NCBI GenBank assembly: GCA_965277595.1
Contig: CBDIDH010000001.1
Location: forward strand, 1,178,001-1,242,000
DNA from: CBDIDH01 sp965277595
Lineage (GTDB): Bacteria; Planctomycetota; Planctomycetia; Isosphaerales; Isosphaeraceae
Direction: 5' to 3'
DNA: 64,000 nucleotides
The first letter of the stretch is position 1, and every line of letters begins with the position of its first letter. The translations under genes and the position numbers were made by a program. The notes under the pieces were generated by a model that was not told where the DNA came from, searched no databases, and saw nothing but the letters and a program-made list of their open reading frames with translations. Shown here in pieces: positions 50,940-60,901 of the stretch.

Positions 50940-53900
50940 TTGTCCGATCCCCGCCCCTTCGCCGACCGGCTCATCAAACGCAGCGGCGCATACCCCAGAA
51001 ACGACTTCCCTTCGCCTCGCGCCCCTCGGGTGAATTCCGCCCCCGGTCAGAACCTTTTCTCGTTCGACGAGCCGTATTCCCCGCCTGCGGTTATCCCACA
51101 CGAACCACCCGACGTTTCTCCCGCTCCCGCTATTTTTGTGCCTGCCGTTCAGACGCCTAACGGCCAGGTCGGCAAGGCCCGCGACATCCTCGCCGCGATC
51201 CACACCCTCAAATCCATCGAATCAGAACATCGACCCGCTTCCCACGATGAACTGCGCATACTTTCCCGCTTCGGCGGTTTCGGTGCCGTGGCCAAGGAGA
51301 TTTTCCCCGACCCGATCACCGGCCAATACAAACCCGGCTGGCAACTGAAAGGCGACGAACTCAAATCGCTCCTGACGCCCGAGGAATACGATTCGGCCAG
51401 GGCGACCGTCATCAACGCCTATTACACGTCGCCCGTCATCATGACGGCGATGCACGACGCATTGAAGCGGCTCGGCGTCCCTCCCGACGCAACCGTGCTG
51501 GAGGCGGGATGCGGTGTCGGTAATTTCATCGCGTCCGCACCCTCCGGCTACCGCTTCATCGGCGTCGAGAAGGACGGGCTGACCGGCAGGATTGCCCGCG
51601 CCCTTCATCCGAGCCATGACATCCGTATCGAGCCGTTCCAGGACAGCCGCATCCCGCCGATTGACGCGGTGATCGGCAACCCGCCTTTCGGCGACATCCC
51701 CATCAGATACGGCACCCAAAAATTCCCCATCCACGACTTTTTCATCGCCAAATCCACGGACGGCCTCAAACCCGGCGGCGTCCTCGCCGTCGTCACCAGT
51801 CATTTCACCATGGATAAGCAGAACGCGGCGGCGCGTGAGCTTCTGGCATCCAAAGCCGACTTCCTGGGGGCGATCCGCCTACCTTCCGATGCCTTCAAGA
51901 AAGAGGGAACCCCCGTCGTCACCGACATTCTGTTCCTCCGCAAACGCGCACCAGAGCAGGAGCCGAATCACGCCGCCGACTGGATAACCACCGGCACTCT
52001 CGCGTTGGACAGCGCTACCGTGCCGGTGAACGGGTACTTTTTGAAACACCCGGAGATGGTACTGGGCGATTGGAGCAGTAAAGACCTGATGTATGGCAGG
52101 GAAGGCTTCAGCGTCAAATCGAATGGCGACTTGGTGAGTCAATTGAATGAGGCGATAGGACGGTTGCCCGTGCAGAGCGTGGCAGAGAGGCCGAACCCGC
52201 CGCCCGCCCGTCGGAATTCCGACACACCCTCAAAACCCGCCTTCATCCCCCCGCCGCCTCTCAAACACGTCACCGAAGGCAGCTTCTTCGTCAATGACCG
52301 CACCATCTGCCAGATGGAAGACGGGCAGGCCAAGCCGGTCGTCTATTGCGGCACCACCTGGCGCACTGACGGCACGCCCCAGGCTCGAAAAGCCCATTCG
52401 CTCATCAAGCTCCGCGACCTCGCACGGCGGGTTTTGCAATCCCAGAATGAGGGCTGGCCGGAATCCGCCCGCGAGCAGGCCAGGCGCGGCCTCAACGCGG
52501 CCTACGACCTGTTCACCGTCGGGCACGGCCCGATCAACAAGACCACCTTCACCACCACCAAGGACGGCGGCACCATCCGCCGCATGCCCAACCTGGTCAA
52601 GTTCAAGGAAGACCCAGATGCCATGCTGGTCATGTCGCTGGAGGAGTACGACGAGGCGGCCGGCACGGCAAAGAAATCCGCCATCATGACGAAAGACGTG
52701 GTGGGGCCGAAGCCGCCCGTCACGCATGTCGCCAGCGCCGAGGATGGGTTGCTGGTTTCGCTCGACCATAAAGGCGGGGTTAACCTGCCCTACGTCTCGA
52801 AGCTCTACGGCAAACCGGAGGCGGAAATCATCGCCGAGCTGGGAGACCTGATCTACCGCGACCCGGAAACGAAGGAATGGCAGACCGCCGACGCCTACCT
52901 GTCGGGCAACGTCAGAGAAAAGCTGGCCGCAGCCGAGCGAGCGGGAATTGCCCGCAACGTCGAGGCGCTCCGCCAGGTGCAGCCGGAAGACGTACTGCCG
53001 GGCGACATTGACGCCAACCTTGGCGCGCCGTGGATACCGGACACCGACATCAAGGCATTCGCCGCCGAGTTGTTCAACGTGCCGGGTGACGCCATCAAAA
53101 TCGGTCACCTGAAGAAAGACGCGGTTTGGTCGGTCGATCCCGACCACCGGGCGTTGAATTCCGTCGCGGCCACGGCTGATTACGGCACGCCGAGAATCAA
53201 CGGCACGGCGCTGCTTGAGCTTGCGATGAATTTAAAGTCGCCAGTCATCTACGATATCGTCCACCACGGCGACCGCGAAGAGCGTGTGGTCAACCAGAAC
53301 GAAACGCTGGCCGCCAAGGAGAAGCAGAAGGCGATCAAGGATCGGTTCAAAAGCTGGGTGTTCAGCGATCCCGACAGGACGGAGCGGCTGGTCAGGATCT
53401 ATAACGACACCTACAACAATTTGCGACCACGGCTGTTCGACGGCAGCCACCTGGATTTTCCGGGGATGAGCAAGGCGATTGAGCTGCGCCAGCATCAAAA
53501 GGACGGCGTGTGGCGGGTCATGAGCGGCGGGAACACGTTGCTGGCACACACGGTCGGGGCTGGGAAAACGGGCTGCATGGTCGCCGCAGGGATGAAAATG
53601 CGGCAGGCCGGGCTGGTCAAGAAGCCCATGTACGTGGTGCCCAACCACATGCTGGAGCAGTTCGCTCGCGAATTCATACAGTGGTATCCCAACGCCAAGG
53701 TGTTGGTGGCGACCAAGGAGGACATGACGAAAGAGTGCCGCAAGCACCTGACGGCGAAAATCGCTACCGGAGATTGGGACGGCATCATCGTCACCCATTC
53801 CAGCTTCGAGCGGATCGGCATGTCGAGCGATTTCCAGAAAGAATTCCTCCGCGACCAGATCGCCGAATACGATGCCTTGCTGAAAGATTCCGCGCGCGCC

Positions 53901-56162
53901 GATACCGGACGCGGGAACCGAAATATCATCAAGACGATTGAAAAGCAGAAGGCCAAGCGCGAGGAACGGCTGAAAGACCTGCTAGCGGAGGATAAGAAGG
54001 ACAATGGACTTGTTTTTGATGAGCTTGGTGTTGACCACATCTTCTACGACGAAGCGCAGGCCGCAAAAAATTTGGAGCTTCCGACGAAGATGGATCGCGT
54101 GGCCGGGATCACCACCGGCGGCAGCGAGCGGGCGTTTGACGTTTACATGAAATCCCGCTACCTCGACCAGAAGCACGCAGGCCACGGCGTCACCTTCGCC
54201 ACTGGCACGCCGATCAGCAACAGTATGGTCGAAATGTATACCATGCAGCGTTTCCTCGACCCCGCCGGACTCACCAGCAGAGGCATCGAGCACTTCGACG
54301 GCTGGGCGGCCACCTTCGGTGAGGTGGTGGACACAATGGAAATCTCCCCCGACGGCGCAACGCTGAAACCACGCAGCCGGTTCGCCAAATTCGTCAACCT
54401 GCCCGAGCTGACCCAGATGTTCCGGGCGTTCGCCGACGTGCAGACGGCGGAGATGCTCGATTTACCCCGGCCGGCGCTCGAAGGCGGCAAGCCGCAGACC
54501 ATCGCCTGTCCGATGTCCGAGGAGCAGGCCGAACTGCAAGCCGGACTGGTCAAGCGCTACGAACGGATCAGAAGTGAAAAGGTCGATCCCCGCGAGGATA
54601 ACGCGCTGAACATCACCACAGACGGCCGCAAGCTGGCCCTCGACGGCAGGATGCTCGGAGGCAGGGAGGATTTTCCCGGCTCGAAGGTCAACGCCCTGGT
54701 CGGCAACGTGGTACGGATATGGAACAAGACCTCCGACCGTCGCGGCACCCAGATGGTGTTCTGCGATATGGGGGTTCATGCCAGGCCGTTTTCGGCCTAT
54801 GACGAAGTGGTGGAGAAACTGGTCGATCACGGTATCCCCCGCTCTCAGGTGGCGCTCATGGGCGACGCGGATACGGACGCCAAGAAGCAAGCCCTGTTCG
54901 AGAAAGTCCGGGCGGGAACCGTGCGCGTGCTGATCGGCTCGACGCAGAAGATGGGCACCGGCACCAACGTCCAGAAGCGGCTGGTCGCGTTACACCACCT
55001 TGACGCGCCGTGGAAACCCGCCGAGGTAGAACAGCGTGAGGGGCGGATTCTCAGGCAGGGCAACCAGAACGAGGAGGTGGCGATTTATCGTTATGTAACC
55101 ACTGGTTCATTCGATAGTTATATGTGGCAGGCGCTTGAGACAAAAGCGCGGTTCATCAACCAGATCATGAGCGGCGAAGCGGCGGTCAGAAAGGCCGAAG
55201 ACATCGGCGGCCAGGAGTTGAGCTATGCCGAGGTCAAGGCCATCGCCAGCGGAAATCCCGCCGTGCTGACGCTGGCCGAGGCCGATGCCGAGCTGCAACG
55301 GCTGGCAATTCTGCGGAAGAATTATCTCGACGAACAATTTCTTGCCAAGCGGTCGTTGCGCGACCTACCGAGCACGATCCGGCGGCTGGAAACGCGGCTC
55401 GAAGGTTTGACGGCTGACATGGCGGCGTTGACTGACGATCTGCCGCCGTCCACGGAAGCCCTGGGCGCGAGGCTGAACCGGCTCCCAGAGGCCGTACACG
55501 ACACGAAGCGCTTCCCGCTGAGCAAATACCGGGGGCTGGAGTTCGGCGTGATCCTGCACCCGCTGGGAGGCCCGGAAGTCTATCTCGAAGGCGTGGCGAC
55601 CCGTCGCGCCCAGATGGTGCGCGATAACCCCGGCCCGCGTGCGGTGCTGAACGCGCTGGAACGGCTGGCCGACGGGTACGGGTCGGAAATAGCCCACGTC
55701 AAAGAGGATTTGGGCGTGGCGCAGGGGCAGGAACGCGATTACCAAAGCCGGGTGGGGACGGAATTCGCACACGGGGAGTATCTCAGGCAGTTAACTGACT
55801 TACGGGATGCGTTGAGGCTGGGGCTGTCGGAGAAGCCGCCGGAGGGCGGGGACCCGGTGGCCGTTCTGGCGGAGAAGATCAAGGCGTTGAGGGCTGGCAA
55901 TGCGGTTGAGGCCGCGCCCGTGCGTGCAGGAAGCCGGAAGGCGACGCGAGCGGAAACGCCTGTGACGACGCGGATTCGGAAGCGGGCGGAAGAGGTGGTT
56001 GAGCCTGTTGCTGAAATTATTTTACCCACGCCGATGGCACCCGAGATCAAGCCACCCGTGATATCGATACCGGAATATCAACCGATAAAGCTAATGAACG
56101 GGTATCGGGAAAATATAACAGAGCGTAGAAACGGGTCTGGGCAGCAAGGACGGCTATTCTAG
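50940..56162 (+). CDS. Giant N6-adenine methylase-SF2 helicase (DarB/N12-class, strawberry-notch-like)
   Basis: 1,740 residues; TTG 50940 is the first start but has no clear ribosome site, so the N-terminus is uncertain. SAM-binding VLEAGCGVGNFIASAP (~186) and NPPFGD (~245) mark an N6-adenine methylase. Walker A HTVGAGKTG (~870), FYDEAQAAKNL (~1035), FATGTPISNSMVEMYTMQRF (~1085) and a helicase C domain (TQKMGTGTNVQKRL, QREGRILRQGNQNEEVAIYR; 1320-1400) follow. A coiled, charged C-terminus ends the protein. This is the architecture of P1 DarB-type antirestriction proteins and plasmid N12 methylases. Likely role: protection of incoming DNA or modification; the phage or island to which it belongs is unclear. 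Confidence 0.85.
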   Translation: MSDPRPFADRLIKRSGAYPRNDFPSPRAPRVNSAPGQNLFSFDEPYSPPAVIPHEPPDVSPAPAIFVPAVQTPNGQVGKARDILAAIHTLKSIESEHRPASHDELRILSRFGGFGAVAKEIFPDPITGQYKPGWQLKGDELKSLLTPEEYDSARATVINAYYTSPVIMTAMHDALKRLGVPPDATVLEAGCGVGNFIASAPSGYRFIGVEKDGLTGRIARALHPSHDIRIEPFQDSRIPPIDAVIGNPPFGDIPIRYGTQKFPIHDFFIAKSTDGLKPGGVLAVVTSHFTMDKQNAAARELLASKADFLGAIRLPSDAFKKEGTPVVTDILFLRKRAPEQEPNHAADWITTGTLALDSATVPVNGYFLKHPEMVLGDWSSKDLMYGREGFSVKSNGDLVSQLNEAIGRLPVQSVAERPNPPPARRNSDTPSKPAFIPPPPLKHVTEGSFFVNDRTICQMEDGQAKPVVYCGTTWRTDGTPQARKAHSLIKLRDLARRVLQSQNEGWPESAREQARRGLNAAYDLFTVGHGPINKTTFTTTKDGGTIRRMPNLVKFKEDPDAMLVMSLEEYDEAAGTAKKSAIMTKDVVGPKPPVTHVASAEDGLLVSLDHKGGVNLPYVSKLYGKPEAEIIAELGDLIYRDPETKEWQTADAYLSGNVREKLAAAERAGIARNVEALRQVQPEDVLPGDIDANLGAPWIPDTDIKAFAAELFNVPGDAIKIGHLKKDAVWSVDPDHRALNSVAATADYGTPRINGTALLELAMNLKSPVIYDIVHHGDREERVVNQNETLAAKEKQKAIKDRFKSWVFSDPDRTERLVRIYNDTYNNLRPRLFDGSHLDFPGMSKAIELRQHQKDGVWRVMSGGNTLLAHTVGAGKTGCMVAAGMKMRQAGLVKKPMYVVPNHMLEQFAREFIQWYPNAKVLVATKEDMTKECRKHLTAKIATGDWDGIIVTHSSFERIGMSSDFQKEFLRDQIAEYDALLKDSARADTGRGNRNIIKTIEKQKAKREERLKDLLAEDKKDNGLVFDELGVDHIFYDEAQAAKNLELPTKMDRVAGITTGGSERAFDVYMKSRYLDQKHAGHGVTFATGTPISNSMVEMYTMQRFLDPAGLTSRGIEHFDGWAATFGEVVDTMEISPDGATLKPRSRFAKFVNLPELTQMFRAFADVQTAEMLDLPRPALEGGKPQTIACPMSEEQAELQAGLVKRYERIRSEKVDPREDNALNITTDGRKLALDGRMLGGREDFPGSKVNALVGNVVRIWNKTSDRRGTQMVFCDMGVHARPFSAYDEVVEKLVDHGIPRSQVALMGDADTDAKKQALFEKVRAGTVRVLIGSTQKMGTGTNVQKRLVALHHLDAPWKPAEVEQREGRILRQGNQNEEVAIYRYVTTGSFDSYMWQALETKARFINQIMSGEAAVRKAEDIGGQELSYAEVKAIASGNPAVLTLAEADAELQRLAILRKNYLDEQFLAKRSLRDLPSTIRRLETRLEGLTADMAALTDDLPPSTEALGARLNRLPEAVHDTKRFPLSKYRGLEFGVILHPLGGPEVYLEGVATRRAQMVRDNPGPRAVLNALERLADGYGSEIAHVKEDLGVAQGQERDYQSRVGTEFAHGEYLRQLTDLRDALRLGLSEKPPEGGDPVAVLAEKIKALRAGNAVEAAPVRAGSRKATRAETPVTTRIRKRAEEVVEPVAEIILPTPMAPEIKPPVISIPEYQPIKLMNGYRENITERRNGSGQQGRLF

Positions 56163-56239
56163 CGCATGCCATTGCACTACCTATAGCATACTCGTTAGTA
56201 TGGACGACGTGATATCGCACACCTGCCGAGGCTATAATC

Positions 56240-56707
56240 ATGGGCCGTCCGAAGAAAGCCGTCCCGAAACACGTTGAACCTGAGGAAGAATCGCAGGAAG
56301 TGCCCGAGGAGCAACAGGCACTTGAAGCAACATCACCGACGAGGACAACAAAATCCGCCCCACAGGAATCTGTCAGCAAGGCAGAGGCCGTCCGACGTGC
56401 CGTTGCCGCAGGGGTTGAAACGCCTGCTCAAGGCGTGGATTACGTGATGAAACATTTCGGCATCGAGATGGACAACAAGACCTTTAGCCTGAATCGCTCG
56501 CAGCAGAAGTCAAGGCAGGGCAACCATGCGGTTGGCAAGCCGGGGCGGAAACCGAAGGCCAGCGTCGAAGGCTATCTGGCGCCGCCGCCGAAACCCAAGG
56601 CCGTTGGCGAAGAGGGCGACCTGATCGCGTCGCTGGAGACACTTAAGCCATTGATCGCCCAGTACGGCACGGATAAGGTAAAGAGGCTGGTTGATTTGTT
56701 GGGGTGA
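56240..56707 (+). CDS. Basic planctomycete-type hypothetical protein (155 aa)
   Basis: MGRPKKAVPKHVEPEEESQE starts an unordered acidic/basic stretch; then SKAEAVRRAVAAGVETPAQG, VDYVMKHFGIEMDNKTFSLN resembles a small helical domain common in planctomycete hypothetical proteins (SKAEAVRRA...F...HFGI). C-terminal GDLIASLETLKPLIAQYGTD then VKRLVDLLG is helical. Possibly DNA-associated. Ends on a GTGA overlap with the next gene. Confidence 0.6.
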   Translation: MGRPKKAVPKHVEPEEESQEVPEEQQALEATSPTRTTKSAPQESVSKAEAVRRAVAAGVETPAQGVDYVMKHFGIEMDNKTFSLNRSQQKSRQGNHAVGKPGRKPKASVEGYLAPPPKPKAVGEEGDLIASLETLKPLIAQYGTDKVKRLVDLLG

Positions 56708-58035
56708 GAAGGATAGAGGGGCAGGGATGCCTTTTATTTTCCGAATCGCTCGGACAAAAAATGGACCGCCCAATGTCCTCAGAGCAAAAGTGGGAAACAG
56801 TTCTTGAGAAGAAAATCGATGCGGTCATCGGATCAGTCATAACATTGAACGATCACAATGTTCTTGGGATAGTGTATGCTTTTCAAGGCATCAATGGGCC
56901 GCGTTACGCGCTAAACGATCAAGGGCGCGACAGCCTTCGGGATGCTGTGGCTTGCGTACTCAAGCACCCAGGATGGGGTTCCCAGATTTCCGAAGAGTTT
57001 GCACACACGCAAATTATAGACTTGCTGAAACGACTTCTCGGAGAAGCTTCGCAGAGCAACAGGGACCGATGCTTTGCGGATTTCTCTGCCTCATTTTTCA
57101 AGTCCATCGCTCGATTCGCAATTTTTGTTCCTATATTCGGCATCGCGATGACGAGCGATTCTTGGAAGATCGGGAAGATCGAACTGGGACACGTCACTCC
57201 GCAGGTGCTCGACCGATGGTTTGGGCAGCTCGATCCATCCATTGCCAACATGATATATGGCTGTCTTCAAGTGGGAGTGTACGCGATTTCTCACGTGGAA
57301 GCCGAAGCTACTAAAGCAAAAGAAATGGCATTCGAGGAAACCCGTCGGGCCATCGACCTATTGCGATTTTCTGTCACTCTACGCCCCGATACTGCCCACG
57401 GCAAGGTGATGATTGCCCTTGAGGAAGAAATTAACTTAAAGCCTGACAACAGACTTATTAGCATCATCCCCGTTGATTTGAGCAGCTTTCAAGTGCATTG
57501 GAGAAATGACTCGGAGAATCATGCCGACTGGCTGATAACGCCCGAACTTATTCAAGACCTCGAAGGCAGAGGTATCGGGCGACTATCCCTTCTCTTGAGG
57601 AAGCCTTACTCGGAGGTATCAGATTTTGAAAAGTCGTTGCTGCGCTCAATTCACTGGTTCGCTGATTGCCAATTTCAATTTGAACGTGAGAACAAACTAC
57701 TAAGCCTGATCACATCCATAGAGACTTTGCTTACGCCAAGAGACGGCAACCCAATCGGGACGGCAATTGCGGAGGCCGTTGCTTTGATCTGTGCCACCGA
57801 TTTAAAGGATCGCAAGAGAGTAAAGAGTCGAGTCAAAGAATTGTACAAACAGCGTAGCGCCGTGTCGCATGGCGGTCATAAGGCCGCAATGGATTCCGAC
57901 CTCGCAGAGCTTCTTGCCCTCGTTCAAAAGCTTGTCCTGTGGATGATTGGGCGGCTTGGGCAATTCAAATCCACAAAAGATTTGTTTGAATGGATCGAAG
58001 ATCAAAAGCTGGGAGGAGACTCGCACCCGACCTGA
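56704..58035 (+). CDS. HEPN (ApeA-like) protein, candidate abortive-infection ribonuclease
   Basis: 443 residues from GTG 56704 (ATG 56761 is an alternative). The C-terminal ~130 residues form a HEPN domain: LITSIETLLTPRDGNPIGTA, VALICATDLKDRKRVKSRVK, and the hallmark RSAVSHGGHK (R-x4-H). The N-terminal 300 residues include helical segments (GWGSQISEEFAHTQIIDLLK, MIYGCLQVGVYAISHVEAEA) of unknown nature. ApeA-type HEPN proteins cut RNA during phage infection. Codon use is much more AT-rich than neighbours, as in acquired defence genes. Confidence 0.6.
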   Translation: MRRIEGQGCLLFSESLGQKMDRPMSSEQKWETVLEKKIDAVIGSVITLNDHNVLGIVYAFQGINGPRYALNDQGRDSLRDAVACVLKHPGWGSQISEEFAHTQIIDLLKRLLGEASQSNRDRCFADFSASFFKSIARFAIFVPIFGIAMTSDSWKIGKIELGHVTPQVLDRWFGQLDPSIANMIYGCLQVGVYAISHVEAEATKAKEMAFEETRRAIDLLRFSVTLRPDTAHGKVMIALEEEINLKPDNRLISIIPVDLSSFQVHWRNDSENHADWLITPELIQDLEGRGIGRLSLLLRKPYSEVSDFEKSLLRSIHWFADCQFQFERENKLLSLITSIETLLTPRDGNPIGTAIAEAVALICATDLKDRKRVKSRVKELYKQRSAVSHGGHKAAMDSDLAELLALVQKLVLWMIGRLGQFKSTKDLFEWIEDQKLGGDSHPT

Positions 58036-58040
58036 TTATC

Positions 58041-58664
58041 TCATGAATTTAGGTGGGGTTTTACACATTTCTCAATGACCTCGATGGAGTTTTGAAGCCT
58101 GATCGAAAATTCGTCCGAATTACTGCTAGCGAATATAGTTTTTCTATAACCATTCATCCTCTGTTTGAACTCATTGAGATCGTGTCGCGGACCTTGGTAC
58201 AGTTTTTCTTCGAGATACATTTGAATATCAATTCTTAGCACTTTGACGCACTCCAGCAATGCCGCGATCCGCCCCGGTATCTCTTTACCCCAGATGGCTT
58301 CGGCTTCCAAGCAAAGGACGTCAAGATCCACGACCGCATCGCTCACACTTCTCCACCTTAGGCTGTACGCAAAGCCGCTCATCTTGTCGAAGTTCTTCTC
58401 GCTGGCTATGTCTTCATCAGACAGGCCAGCCTCTTTCATCCCCTGAACCATTTCCTCCACAGCGACGAAAGGGGCTCGCACGCCGTTGACGGCCTCTCGA
58501 AGTCGGTACGTGGCGTGAAGAGTTCGTCGGGCGACGTCGAATTCTGTATTTCCCCTTAACTGTCTCCGCCAGGCGGTCAGCCCACGCAGGGCAACGTAGA
58601 TTGCTGTCCCTGCCCCGGCGATTGTCATCATGTCTTTGACGATGCCGATCATCCACGCTATCAT
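58041..58664 (-). CDS. Membrane-anchored hypothetical protein (207 aa)
   Basis: Start at ATG 58664. N-terminal membrane helix (MIAWMIGIVKDMMTIAGAGT then AIYVALRG), followed by LTAWRRQLRGNTEFDVARRT and a long helical domain (LRWRSVSDAVVDLDVLCLEA). This pattern of 'RGL..W+RQLRG..EFD.AR+.L.A.Y+LR.' is shared by a widespread family of unknown function. Convergent with the HEPN gene; low GC. Confidence 0.6.
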   Translation of the reverse strand: MIAWMIGIVKDMMTIAGAGTAIYVALRGLTAWRRQLRGNTEFDVARRTLHATYRLREAVNGVRAPFVAVEEMVQGMKEAGLSDEDIASEKNFDKMSGFAYSLRWRSVSDAVVDLDVLCLEAEAIWGKEIPGRIAALLECVKVLRIDIQMYLEEKLYQGPRHDLNEFKQRMNGYRKTIFASSNSDEFSIRLQNSIEVIEKCVKPHLNS

Positions 58665-58802
58665 TTTTGCGTCTCCGCTTATTGCCGTCCAACATAGATT
58701 CGCTCCTGACGAGGGGATACCGATGTCGATTCGGGGGCATTGTGAACTGCGTGAAATCTGATTACGCAAATCAATTCTTTTATGTATTTGATCATAGGGG
58801 CA

Positions 58803-59345
58803 TTACTTTTCGAGGTTATGCCATTCATTGTAAACCTTGGTCAACGCTCGGAAGGTGGTGGCTGGCGTTAGTAACAGTTCTCGGACGATCTCGGTCTTGT
58901 CGGCAAAAAGCCTTCTGATCTCCTCGTGATACTGCCGCTTGAACCGTTCTTGATCAATTTTCTTATCCAGATAAAGCCCGCACGCCAAATCATAAACATT
59001 CAATAAATCTTCAACATTGGAATGATTGATGGTTCCCATCCCCTCAAGCTGTCGCTTTTCTCCCACCGTCATCTCGGCTGGCTTCCTCCCTTGGACCAGT
59101 TCGTTTATTCTTAACGCCAGCTCGTTAATGTTCTTGCGGGCGTTGCTGATCGATGTTTGAATGGAAAGTTCCGAGGCCCCACTGGCAATGCGATTGGCTA
59201 ATTCCGCCTTGGCAACTGCATCGGCAGCCTTCTCGGAATTTCTCCTACCCGACCGGTGCGTCAGCGCAAGAGCCGAAGCAGCCACGAACGCAGAGATTGA
59301 TGAAACAACTAGGCTGCCCAAAGATATCTGTTCAGCCGTGGTCAT
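58803..59345 (-). CDS. Membrane-anchored coiled-coil hypothetical protein (180 aa)
   Basis: MTTAEQISLGSLVVSSISAF then VAASALALTHRSGRRNSEKA gives one N-terminal membrane helix; residues 35-100 form a coiled coil (ADAVAKAELANRIASGASEL); the rest is helical (YHEEIRRLFADKTEIVRELL). Unknown function. Its start overlaps the stop of the preceding gene (ATGA), so it is in one leftward operon. Confidence 0.6.
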   Translation of the reverse strand: MTTAEQISLGSLVVSSISAFVAASALALTHRSGRRNSEKAADAVAKAELANRIASGASELSIQTSISNARKNINELALRINELVQGRKPAEMTVGEKRQLEGMGTINHSNVEDLLNVYDLACGLYLDKKIDQERFKRQYHEEIRRLFADKTEIVRELLLTPATTFRALTKVYNEWHNLEK

Positions 59346-59695
59346 TTTTTGGCATCCCTAAGAATATTTTCCAGATAGCTCACAACATCCATTATCTTGT
59401 CATTGCTACCGGCTTTAACGGAAATCCGCAGGTCATTCGGTTTAGCCCCAATCTCCTCGGCAACGTCCTCGGCGATCTTGTCTTTGACCGCTTGAGGTAT
59501 GCGTTGTTGAGTGCCTTCGTATACGAGATTATCAATCTCTTTCGCAATCGCTTTCAGTTCAGCCGCCGCGTGTCCATGGTGCAGCCAGCTTGCCGTTTTG
59601 ATTCCAGGGGTCAGTGCCTGGCTGAGTCTATCTTTTCGGATGGCCGTCATCAGACGAGAAGCATAGCTTTTCACATAAGATTCGGTACTCGCCAT
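59342..59695 (-). CDS. Hypothetical helical protein (117 aa)
   Basis: ATG 59695 is chosen since upstream codons read as antisense shadow of the neighbouring rightward gene. MASTESYVKSYASRLMTAIR, LHHGHAAAELKAIAKEIDNL and VKDKIAEDVAEEIGAKPNDL: helical, charged, no known domain. First gene of the three-gene low-GC leftward operon. Confidence 0.55.
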   Translation of the reverse strand: MASTESYVKSYASRLMTAIRKDRLSQALTPGIKTASWLHHGHAAAELKAIAKEIDNLVYEGTQQRIPQAVKDKIAEDVAEEIGAKPNDLRISVKAGSNDKIMDVVSYLENILRDAKK

Positions 59696-59829
59696 TCTAT
59701 CGCTCCAGATCATCGGGACAGAAAGCCTTGTTCCCCTGTGCCAACATGACAGATAGATCAAGTCTCCCGCGCACTTCCACCCGCGCCAAGCCCCTTGCGT
59801 TCTGCTCCGCGCCGCGCTACCCTCTCCCC

Positions 59830-60312
59830 ATGCCCGACACGCCGCCCCCAGACCCCACTCCCGGCATGATCGGCACGCCGCCCTCACAGCGTCGCCCGAT
59901 TGACCCGGCCCATCACGCGGTGCAATCCGCCCGCGAATGGCAGGACGTTGGCCAATCCTACGCCGAGCGGCGGATGAAGGAATTAGGCATCCCGAAGGAT
60001 AAGATCGGGGCGGATGATCCCAGGGCCGGGAAGCCGTGGCGGGTTTTCGACCCCGACGAAATGACGGGCGGCAGCGTCTCCACCGGCATCGTCGTCGATT
60101 CCGGCGTGCTCAACCCCGACCTGCTCAAGGGCAAGAAGGGCGGTCACATCTGGCCGAAGGCGAGCCTGCGTGACCGGATCGACGCGATCATCGCGCATGA
60201 GTGGGCCGAAGACCAGACGCTCGATCACGGCGCGGCGTTGAAGGCGGCGGCCAAAACCGAGCTGCCGGTCAGCAAGGGCGCGAGGCGGATTCTGAAGACG
60301 ATGGGGAGGTAG
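59830..60312 (+). CDS. Hypothetical protein with HEWAED motif (160 aa)
   Basis: Starts at ATG 59830 (an upstream ATG 59746 gives a Thr/Ser/Arg-rich extension). After a Pro-rich N-terminus: AREWQDVGQSYAERRMKELG, VFDPDEMTGGSVSTGIVVDS, and IDAIIAHEWAEDQTLDHGAA near the C-terminus. The His-Glu pair resembles a zinc-protease-like motif, but the pattern alone is insufficient. Ends with a helical basic tail (KGARRILKTMGR). High GC, in contrast to the cluster to its left. Confidence 0.5.
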   Translation: MPDTPPPDPTPGMIGTPPSQRRPIDPAHHAVQSAREWQDVGQSYAERRMKELGIPKDKIGADDPRAGKPWRVFDPDEMTGGSVSTGIVVDSGVLNPDLLKGKKGGHIWPKASLRDRIDAIIAHEWAEDQTLDHGAALKAAAKTELPVSKGARRILKTMGR

Positions 60313-60411
60313 GTTGCGGTCACGGAACACCGGGCGGCCTACTGCGTTTTAGTCCTGACACCCGACCCGAAGGCCATACAGCGGTATGTGGGCTTGCATC
60401 CCCGCATCTTA

Positions 60412-60642
60412 TCACGCACTCTTTAATGCGCACGCGAAATCCCACCCGGCGCGCGTAAACCGGTAGAACTGCTCCCGGCCGCCGGTAAACGTGTGGACGG
60501 CGACCATCAGCCCGGCACGCGCCAGCTCACGGTGCGTCTCGCGGTTGGAATCGTCCACCGGCATCTCGCCGTGCTCGACGTGGAGCATGAGCAGCCCCAT
60601 GGCGGCATCGGACAGAGTTTCGGGCGACCGGTTTTCGGACAT
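60412..60642 (-). CDS. Hypothetical winged-helix-like protein (76 aa)
   Basis: Start ATG 60642. MSENRSPETLSDAAMGLLML, HVEHGEMPVDDSNRETHREL, ARAGLMVAVHTFTGGREQFY, RFTRAGWDFACALKSA. Helix-helix-wing composition with 'L.aaGL......' resembles small wHTH-like regulators. No partner nearby; leftward and isolated. Confidence 0.5.
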   Translation of the reverse strand: MSENRSPETLSDAAMGLLMLHVEHGEMPVDDSNRETHRELARAGLMVAVHTFTGGREQFYRFTRAGWDFACALKSA

Positions 60643-60901
60643 GGTTCCCTCCGTGTTGACCGGATTGTACCACGGCAGGGCGGCGGGAAGGAATGCGGGA
60701 GCGGCCAAAGCTTACGACGCAGCGATCCTCACGATGGCGGGGGAGTTCGCTCGACTCAATCTCCCGAAAGCCGCTGAATAGGTTTTGGTTCACCGAACCA
60801 AAAAGCGAACAAACCATCGAAATTCCCCGAAAATCTTCAGAATCCTTGGAAATGAGAGGCGGCAAGAAAATCACCGCAACTTCTTACAAAATAAGAGTTT
60901 G

